A stretch of 5,042 nucleotides of DNA from an uncultured Caulobacterales bacterium (GTDB taxonomy: Bacteria; Pseudomonadota; Alphaproteobacteria; Caulobacterales; Maricaulaceae), in the NCBI GenBank assembly GCA_937981945.1, contig CALJNJ010000148.1, positions 1 to 5,042 of the forward strand, read 5' to 3'. The notes under the pieces are model-generated. The model did no database searches and was not told the DNA's origin. It saw only the letters and a program-made list of their open reading frames with translations. Both the position numbers and the translations under genes were made by a program. Of this stretch, positions 1-5,042 are shown piece after piece (within the stretch, counting starts at the first letter, position 1; each line of letters begins with the position of its first letter).

Positions 1-411
1 CGCAAGTGTATTCCAGTTTTTATCCGGCAGCTCGAAAGCGTCCGACAATAGAATTTTCAGAACGTTTTTCTTAAAGAACACGCCGCCAATCACGCCCAGC
101 CCAAATAGAATATTCATGATGGTTGGCTTGATGTAGAAAAACCGCGGATCTTGGAAGAAGTAGGCGACACCTGCGAAAAAACAAACCGCAAAGGCCGAGA
201 AAACAAGGACACCCGGAACGGTCTTATCCTTAAACCAAGTATAGGATACGGCCGCCAGGCTCAGAACGCCCAATAGGATCGCCGCCGGATATATGGCCGT
301 ATTGGGATCTTCGGAGGTCCGCCGCAGCCACATATAGACGACGAAAAACGCAAGTAGCGGACCAAATTCGATCCATTGCTTTTTGGGGGCGGGTTTGTTT
401 TCGTTACTCAT
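1..411 (-). CDS. ispZ: Inner-membrane septation protein IspZ/YciB, N-terminal part (3' end outside window)
   Basis: This reading frame runs from an ATG at 411-409 without a stop to base 1, giving 137 codons. The product is a small polytopic inner-membrane protein of the IspZ/YciB family, linked to septation and envelope synthesis; its biochemical role is not settled. What is visible: a short polar N-terminus, then hydrophobic stretches at about residues 15-29, 40-60, 66-86 and 94-113. Family-like patterns are FGPLLAFFVVY near residue 16, FFQDPRFFYIKPTIMN at 85-100, and a FELPDKNWNTLA tail at 126-137, which resembles the LP..W.KL region of E. coli YciB. E. coli YciB is about 179 residues, so roughly 40-70 residues including the last helix should lie beyond the window. 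An in-frame ATG at 429-427 would add six residues; neither start has a clean ribosome binding site. It lies 46 bases downstream of the permease-peptidase gene on the same strand. Confidence 0.88.
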   Translation of the reverse strand, partial: MSNENKPAPKKQWIEFGPLLAFFVVYMWLRRTSEDPNTAIYPAAILLGVLSLAAVSYTWFKDKTVPGVLVFSAFAVCFFAGVAYFFQDPRFFYIKPTIMNILFGLGVIGGVFFKKNVLKILLSDAFELPDKNWNTLA

Positions 412-457
412 GGGGCCGCTTTGCCCCATCCCGCCGGATGAGGCAAGAGAAAGCCGA
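412..457 (-). other. Intergenic gap with two adjacent small stem-loops before ispZ
   Basis: This 46-base gap separates the stop of the permease-peptidase gene from the ispZ start. Read as RNA from the minus strand it can form two short hairpins in succession. The first has CATCC/GGATG arms at 440-436 and 431-427. The second has GGGGC/GCCCC arms at 427-423 and 416-412, and its 3' arm directly abuts the ispZ ATG. The only purine-rich, Shine-Dalgarno-like stretch (GGGATGGGG, 432-424) lies within these stems. Neither hairpin is followed by a U-run, so I do not read them as an intrinsic terminator; read-through into ispZ is plausible. Stems of five base pairs are weak evidence on their own. Confidence 0.35.
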
Positions 458-3400
458 TTATCCTTCGGTTGATTCCAGCTTTCCGATTTTTTGAACATTG
501 TCGTCGACATTGCGTTCGATCAGTAGTCGCCTCGGATCAATCAGGACGTGAGTGGGTTTTTCAGTAAAGCTGAAAGACATTTCTGTTTCCAGCTCAGTGA
601 TACGCACGCGCTCAAGCTTGATCCAGTCACCTCCCAGGGTCTCTTTGGGGTCCTTGTCATAAAATCCAATTTCCACCCATTCATTGAGCGACTCTTCCTC
701 TATCTCCGTGACTGAGGTTTCTTTACCTGTTTCTTCGGACGCAATTTTCTTGTCCACTTTAACGGTAAAACCTATCGTATAATTGTCTTCACTTCCGGTG
801 ACTTTCACATCGTCAATTGACATTTCCCACAAGGTAATCCGCTCCCAGTAATCTGTAATGAGCTGCTGATAATCTTCGGGCGCGGCATTTCGGAGATATT
901 CCACCAATTGATGGGTGGTGGGATATGGAGGGCCTTTAGAGCCATATTCTTCGAGAAATCCTCTAATGGCGCTCTGCATTTCGGCCTCGCCCATATATTG
1001 CTTCAGCCCCCAAAACACCCAGCTGGACTTATTATAGTTCAGATAGCCTTGACTATCCGCATTAATGAGCGCCGGTTCGTCATCATTGTCGTTGGCGCGG
1101 CCGCTTAGATATCTCCGGATTGTGCGCTCTTCCAACATGCGGCGAGCACGATTCCATCCAAATTTGGCTTCATAGGCAGTGAGGGCTGCATTCTCAGTCA
1201 AACCTTCAGATAAAACGTTAAAACCTTTTGTCTCGCCAGGCACGATCTGGTGTCCAAACCATTGATGCCCTATTTCATGCATGGTTACATAAGACGCAAT
1301 ATCGATGGACTTAGCGTCATCCGCGTCGCCTGGATCACGGACAAATCCAATATTTTCAGAAAACGGCACCGTACCGGCAAAGGCCTGCGCAAAATTTCCA
1401 TACGGGAATTCCATAATCCGGACCTGACTATATTGATAAGGACCGAAGGTATCGGTGAACGTGTCCAAAGAGGATTTGGCGGCGTCCATCATCAGATCAA
1501 TATTGTAGTCATGATCGGCGTGATAATATATTGCCAGGTCTACATTTTCACCGTCTGAATTATCCCACACGTCACGGCTAACTTCGTAATCGGCAGACAT
1601 AAAGGCAAAGAAATTCATAATAGGATTAATGGCCTCATAAGAACGACAATGGCGATCGACGCCGTCTATCTGAATATCCTCAGTGCCAATATGTTTGCCC
1701 GGCGCTATCGGGATTTGGCCCGGGTCCGTACACACTCTGGCTTTGAAATCTACGTAATCTGCAGTTCTCATAAAGAAGTTGAATTGACGGGCCTCAAGAT
1801 CAGTTTGATCTGGTTTTTTGGGCAATTCCGGCAAATCATATTTACGGCGATCATCAGGATTTCGCATCCGGCGCTGCTGAATTCCCAGCATTGGAAAAAC
1901 CTGACTGTTGTTTACAAAAGTACCGTTCCCGAGGATTTGGCTATAATCGACGAGCCTTGGCGGATGAAAATACATTTCAAATTCAAGCTGGAATTTCTCC
2001 CCCGCAGGCACAGGTCTATCAAAGGTAAAGACCTGATGCCTGGAATCCTCTAAGATCTCAATATTTTCACGATCGCGATTTCGGGTGGCACCTGTGATGA
2101 CTAGCTTTTTCACATCTTCCTTATGGCTGGTTGGGATATTAATGATGAGATCCTTCAAAGGTTCCCCCGTCACATTTTCGATAATATATTCACCGCTAAA
2201 AAGACCCTCCCCTGTCTTTGGCTGGATATTCGCCTCAACCTTGACGGAACGTACCTTGGGCAATGGCGCGTCATACTCATCGGCAAACATTTTTTCATAA
2301 GCCACGAGTTCTTTTTCCCGTGCTTTTTCATTTTTATAGTCGACCGTTTCGTAAGAGCTGAAAATTTTATTGCCGGTAAAAACAGCGCCCAATAATAAGC
2401 CCACGCCGATTACGATTGAGGGCAGCGTAACTGCGCTCTTCAAATTTCTGAATCGGTTTAACAAAGAGGTTTGCAAACCCCGCCGCCAAAACCAAACTGA
2501 AATCAAAGCGAGCAATCCGGTAATCATCAAATTATATATGGAAAACCAATTATAATCTTGGGCCCGCTCAAAGCCATTCATCTCGGAATAGCGGCCAGCG
2601 CTAAACTCGCCAATGCTCATAAGTGGATGGAAAAATGGTAATTGCGGAACCGCAAAACCAATTGCGATCAAAACAGCTCCGGCAGCGAACATTCCGACGA
2701 TCCGGTTAGGCATAAAGTTTTGAACGAATAATGCCAGCCCCGACGTAATCACAAAAGGCGCACAGAAACTGACGAAGATTATACTAAAATAGGTCGCTAA
2801 ATTAATGTTCAATGACCCCATCAGGATCTGACAAAATATTGCAACGATCATGGAAAAAGCGAACATGGTCATGATAATCAGGGAAAGAGAGACCCATTTC
2901 CCCAGTAGCATTTGCCAATTGCGAACAGGCGTCGCGTCAATAATCTCGTTGAACTTTGCGGTCCGTTCTCTCCAGAATAATTCACCACTAAAGAAAATCG
3001 TGACCAAAAGCGCAGGAAGCGCAAACCCGCCCACGGCCAGATTAGCCATACGTCGACTGGTCGGATATCTTGGGTCCGTATCAAACATCATTTCTTGAAC
3101 CAAAGTTATGGAGATCAGTGCCAGAGCAATCCCGCATAACACATAGAAAGAAATTGACCGGACAGACCCGACATAGTCCGTCTTAATTCGAGAAAATAGG
3201 GCCTTATATTGACCGCTCAATCCAAATCTAGGCTGTACGGACTCATAGGGTGCGTAGGTCTCTGAGACGTCGGTTGTTACAACGGCCTTGGTTTCCTTAA
3301 TCATAGTTCCGCGTTTGAACAGGCGATAAGTCAAAAGCAAAAGCCCAAGAGCAATACTGCTCCATAAAACTCTGTTTCCGCCCAGCTTGCCAAATAATGA

Positions 3401-4099
3401 AACCAACTCCGTATTTCGTTCAGATGCCGGCCAATATTGGACTTCCTGACTAAGGGGTATTACTCCAACGGGATCTATCATAGACACCAGCCATTTCGGA
3501 GCATCCGCCGCCATGGTCAGACCTACAAAATAGAAAACCAGCAAGCCGATGGCGCTGACATAAACCAGCATTTTTCGCCGAGTCCAAGACGCGATCAGGG
3601 CGTAAATCGCTGAAAATATAAACGAATTGATGAAAACAAAAGTGAATGTCGGATAGAGGAAGTAGCTTAATCTGACGGGCCCTAAGGACTCCTTGTCGAC
3701 CCACGGCATGAATTGGCCAATGAAAATACCCAATACAGCGGCGGAAACACATAAAAATGTGGCGAGCCAAGCCCCCATAAATCTCGGTAAAACAAGTTCG
3801 AGATTTTTAACAGGGGTTGTATGTATGAGCTCAACAGTCTTGTGAATTTCGTCTCGCATCATTCCTGTCACAACAAAAACCGATGCAAAAAATATGGCAA
3901 GAAAACTCAAAAAAGAAATTTGATTAGATAGCGTGTAGGCGCCGTTCACTTTGACGCGTTCCCCGCCTTCAAAAGACACAACAAACCAGTCCACGGCAAT
4001 AATCGCGAATCCCACAATAAACATGAGTAGCATGACCACCCAAAAACTCACCTGCCGGAATTGAAGCTGACGCTCAAATTTGAATAATTTTCCAAACAT
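458..4099 (-). CDS. ABC-2 permease / M1-family zinc aminopeptidase fusion protein
   Basis: This 1213-residue protein joins a full ABC-2 permease to an M1 metallopeptidase. Hydrophobic helices are visible near residues 18-40, 60-80, 107-130, 146-171, 177-196 and 245-260 (module 1) and near 314-335, 353-372, 400-425, 436-460, 466-485 and 519-540 (module 2). Each module has a matching cytoplasmic loop after its second helix, containing TTPVKN at 94-99 and ATPVRN at 389-394. A basic segment (539-554) and a thirteenth helix (558-576) precede the peptidase, which places it in the periplasm by the positive-inside rule. The peptidase has a beta-rich N-terminal part (about 611-840), a GAMEN-equivalent GTVPFSEN (909-916), zinc ligands H941, H945 and E965 with catalytic E942, and a likely catalytic Y1022. 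A beta-rich tail (about 1095-1190) replaces the large helical C-terminal domain of classical M1 enzymes. The length fits other fusions of this type. The start is supported by AGGGGA upstream. The substrate is unknown; the partner ATPase lies immediately upstream. Confidence 0.93.
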   Translation of the reverse strand: MFGKLFKFERQLQFRQVSFWVVMLLMFIVGFAIIAVDWFVVSFEGGERVKVNGAYTLSNQISFLSFLAIFFASVFVVTGMMRDEIHKTVELIHTTPVKNLELVLPRFMGAWLATFLCVSAAVLGIFIGQFMPWVDKESLGPVRLSYFLYPTFTFVFINSFIFSAIYALIASWTRRKMLVYVSAIGLLVFYFVGLTMAADAPKWLVSMIDPVGVIPLSQEVQYWPASERNTELVSLFGKLGGNRVLWSSIALGLLLLTYRLFKRGTMIKETKAVVTTDVSETYAPYESVQPRFGLSGQYKALFSRIKTDYVGSVRSISFYVLCGIALALISITLVQEMMFDTDPRYPTSRRMANLAVGGFALPALLVTIFFSGELFWRERTAKFNEIIDATPVRNWQMLLGKWVSLSLIIMTMFAFSMIVAIFCQILMGSLNINLATYFSIIFVSFCAPFVITSGLALFVQNFMPNRIVGMFAAGAVLIAIGFAVPQLPFFHPLMSIGEFSAGRYSEMNGFERAQDYNWFSIYNLMITGLLALISVWFWRRGLQTSLLNRFRNLKSAVTLPSIVIGVGLLLGAVFTGNKIFSSYETVDYKNEKAREKELVAYEKMFADEYDAPLPKVRSVKVEANIQPKTGEGLFSGEYIIENVTGEPLKDLIINIPTSHKEDVKKLVITGATRNRDRENIEILEDSRHQVFTFDRPVPAGEKFQLEFEMYFHPPRLVDYSQILGNGTFVNNSQVFPMLGIQQRRMRNPDDRRKYDLPELPKKPDQTDLEARQFNFFMRTADYVDFKARVCTDPGQIPIAPGKHIGTEDIQIDGVDRHCRSYEAINPIMNFFAFMSADYEVSRDVWDNSDGENVDLAIYYHADHDYNIDLMMDAAKSSLDTFTDTFGPYQYSQVRIMEFPYGNFAQAFAGTVPFSENIGFVRDPGDADDAKSIDIASYVTMHEIGHQWFGHQIVPGETKGFNVLSEGLTENAALTAYEAKFGWNRARRMLEERTIRRYLSGRANDNDDEPALINADSQGYLNYNKSSWVFWGLKQYMGEAEMQSAIRGFLEEYGSKGPPYPTTHQLVEYLRNAAPEDYQQLITDYWERITLWEMSIDDVKVTGSEDNYTIGFTVKVDKKIASEETGKETSVTEIEEESLNEWVEIGFYDKDPKETLGGDWIKLERVRITELETEMSFSFTEKPTHVLIDPRRLLIERNVDDNVQKIGKLESTEG

Positions 4100-4104
4100 A
4101 TGCG

Positions 4105-4110
4105 TCCCCT
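4105..4110 (-). promoter_or_regulatory. Ribosome binding site of the permease-peptidase gene, overlapping the ATPase stop codon
   Basis: AGGGGA on the minus strand lies five bases before the ATG at 4099-4097. Its first two bases are the last two of the TAG stop codon (4111-4109) of the upstream ATPase gene. The overlap supports the chosen start and indicates one transcript, probably with translational coupling between the two subunits. Confidence 0.75.
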
Positions 4111-4984
4111 AAATCAGGCCATAGAGATTAGCGAAATATGTATCCTCAAGGCCCGGGTCCATGTCTTGAACAAATCCTGCCTCTGGCTGACTATCTGATA
4201 AAACACTGACGACCACTTGCCCCATCAAATAACGGGTCGACAAAATCTTTTTCGAATATTTTTCCTTCATTTCAACAGACACAGCTTTTCCAACGGTTTT
4301 ACGCCAGACAGAATTTTTAATTTTTTCCAGCAGGTCTTCAGGCGCGCCCCTGGCAACAATCTGACCATCACCCATAATTGCCATATCCGGGCACAACGCC
4401 CGGACATCTTCAACGATATGAGTCGAGAGAATGATGATTTTTTCTTCGCCGGCTTCACTCAGCAAGTCCAAAAACCGTTGCCGCTGAAACGGATCAAGAC
4501 CAGCTGTTGGTTCATCAACAATAAGAAGTTTTGGATTGCCCAGCATGGCTTGAGCGACACCAAATCTCTGGCGCATGCCGCCTGAATAGCTGGCAACTGA
4601 GGAGTGTCGGTGTTTCCGCAAGTCAACTTGCGCAAGGAGTTGATCAATTTGCTCTTGCCGCTCCGCTTTGTTGGTCAGGCCTTTTAACACACCAATATGG
4701 TGCAGTAATTTCTCTGCGCTCATGCGCGGGTAAACACCAAAGTCTTGGGGTAGATAACCTAATGTCCGCCGGATCACATCGGGGTCCTTGGCAATATCAG
4801 CCCCCTCAAAGGTGATCACACCTTCATCGGGCCGTTGCAAAGTCGCCAGCGTCCGCATGAGCGTAGATTTACCTGCACCATTGGGACCGAGAAGACCAAA
4901 AAGACCCGGCTTAAGTTCCAGATTAATATTGTTAAGTGCGTGGATTTGCCCAAAGCGTTTATGGACGTTTTCGATATTCAGCAT
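4109..4984 (-). CDS. ABC-2-type transporter ATP-binding protein, partner of the permease-peptidase fusion
   Basis: This 291-residue cytoplasmic ATPase should power the transporter encoded just downstream. All nucleotide-binding motifs are present in order: Walker A GPNGAGKST (33-41), Q-loop Q80, signature YSGGMRQR (133-140), Walker B LLIVDEP (153-159) with catalytic E158, D-loop AGLD (161-164) and switch histidine H189. Tyrosine instead of leucine at the first signature position is common in this branch and not a defect. A C-terminal extension (about 215-291) contains a VWRKTV segment (226-231), VVSVLSDSQPEAGF (258-271) and PGLEDTYFANLYG (277-289); the last resembles the LED-x-[YF] tail typical of ABC-2 exporter ATPases. 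The start is supported by AAGGGA five bases before the ATG. The gene ends nine bases before the permease-peptidase start. As that permease carries two membrane modules, an ATPase homodimer on one permease chain is the simplest model. The substrate cannot be read from the sequence. Confidence 0.95.
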   Translation of the reverse strand: MLNIENVHKRFGQIHALNNINLELKPGLFGLLGPNGAGKSTLMRTLATLQRPDEGVITFEGADIAKDPDVIRRTLGYLPQDFGVYPRMSAEKLLHHIGVLKGLTNKAERQEQIDQLLAQVDLRKHRHSSVASYSGGMRQRFGVAQAMLGNPKLLIVDEPTAGLDPFQRQRFLDLLSEAGEEKIIILSTHIVEDVRALCPDMAIMGDGQIVARGAPEDLLEKIKNSVWRKTVGKAVSVEMKEKYSKKILSTRYLMGQVVVSVLSDSQPEAGFVQDMDPGLEDTYFANLYGLI

Positions 4985-4989
4985 GGTTG

Positions 4990-4995
4990 TCCCTT
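4990..4995 (-). promoter_or_regulatory. Ribosome binding site of the ABC ATPase gene
   Basis: AAGGGA on the minus strand lies five bases (CAACC) before the ATG at 4984-4982, a normal Shine-Dalgarno position that decides the start. Its first two bases are also the end of the promoter-proximal dyad arm, so an RNA hairpin or a bound protein here would touch the binding site. Confidence 0.7.
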
Positions 4996-5011
4996 ATCGT
5001 TTTGCGATAAG
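4993..5011 (-). promoter_or_regulatory. Proximal dyad CTTATCG-n5-CGATAAG, candidate operator or RNA hairpin
   Basis: Perfect 7-base arms (CTTATCG at 5011-5005 and CGATAAG at 4999-4993 on the minus strand) flank a CAAAA spacer. The element lies between the candidate -10 and the ATPase start codon, and its last arm overlaps the ribosome binding site. It could be an operator for a dimeric regulator, or in RNA a hairpin that limits translation. I do not recognise the motif as the site of a named regulator family. Confidence 0.5.
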
Positions 5012-5039
5012 TGATAAACTGTAATTTATCGAAAATCAA
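5011..5039 (-). promoter_or_regulatory. Candidate sigma-70-type promoter of the ATPase / permease-peptidase operon
   Basis: On the minus strand TTGATT (5039-5034) and TATCAC (5016-5011) are separated by 17 bases; each matches four of six consensus positions. Transcription would start near 5004 and leave a leader of about 20 bases. The match is modest and the window ends only three bases farther upstream, so a better promoter could lie outside it. The overlap with the dyad elements is consistent with repression by a DNA-binding protein. Confidence 0.35.
5012..5031 (-). promoter_or_regulatory. Distal dyad CGATAA-n8-TTATCA, candidate operator overlapping the promoter spacer
   Basis: On the minus strand CGATAA (5031-5026) and TTATCA (5017-5012) form an inverted repeat. 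A perfect GATAAA/TTTATC core occupies 5030-5025 and 5018-5013 around a six-base centre. The element covers most of the candidate -35 to -10 spacer and part of the -10, a typical place for a repressor. Its half-sites are the same sequence as those of the proximal dyad but face the other way. Confidence 0.45.
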
Positions 5040-5042
5040 TAA

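Noticed and set aside
427..429. Upstream in-frame ATG as the ispZ start
   Set aside because: It would add only MGQSGP, has no properly spaced ribosome binding site and lies in the arm of a potential hairpin. The ATG at 411 gives the more usual polar N-terminus, though the choice is not certain.
412..440. Intrinsic terminator between the permease-peptidase gene and ispZ
   Set aside because: The two stems are only five base pairs and neither is followed by a U-run in the direction of transcription.
1250..1558. A 102-codon open frame on the plus strand opposite the zinc site
   Set aside because: It is antisense to the conserved HEXXH region; the constrained codons opposite explain the lack of stops.
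1649..2053. A 134-codon open frame on the plus strand
   Set aside because: It lies wholly opposite the M1 domain coding sequence, has no ribosome binding site or recognisable domain, and the minus-strand frame carries clear conserved motifs.
3450..3770. A 106-codon minus-strand frame inside the permease gene
   Set aside because: It is an out-of-frame shadow of the first permease module, with no initiation signal and a cysteine- and histidine-rich composition typical of spurious translation.
4217..4585. A 122-codon open frame on the plus strand, overlapped by another at 4531-4815
   Set aside because: Both are antisense to the ABC ATPase, including its signature and Walker B regions, and show no protein-like character.

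Overview
The window suggests a Gram-negative proteobacterium, probably an alphaproteobacterium of moderate G+C content. The main reason is the partial septation protein at the left edge, which reads like alphaproteobacterial IspZ/YciB. The assignment rests on protein character only; there is no rRNA or other marker gene here. All supported genes lie on the minus strand, so transcription runs from high to low coordinates.

Layout in transcription order. (1) 4985-5042 is a short upstream region with a candidate promoter and two dyad-symmetric elements built from four TTATCG-like half-sites. (2) 4109-4984 encodes a 291-residue ABC-2-type ATPase with all nucleotide-binding motifs intact. (3) Nine bases beyond its stop, at 458-4099, is a 1213-residue fusion: two tandem six-helix ABC-2 permease modules, a thirteenth membrane helix, and a probably periplasmic M1-family zinc aminopeptidase domain. 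(4) After a 46-base gap holding two small GC-rich stem-loops and no convincing terminator, the start of ispZ/yciB runs off the left edge (1-411; 137 codons visible).

Genes 2 and 3 look like one functional unit: an ATPase dimer would drive a permease that carries both transmembrane halves on one chain, with a metallopeptidase tethered on the outer face of the inner membrane. The architecture occurs in other bacteria as an ABC permease/M1 aminopeptidase fusion beside a dedicated ATPase. I know of no established substrate, so a role in peptide export, peptide processing or envelope maintenance is inference. ispZ encodes an inner-membrane protein linked to cell division and envelope synthesis; the short gap allows co-transcription but does not prove it.

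No tRNA, rRNA, CRISPR array, insertion sequence or integration site was recognised. Apart from the 46-base, 9-base and 58-base gaps, the window is fully coding.
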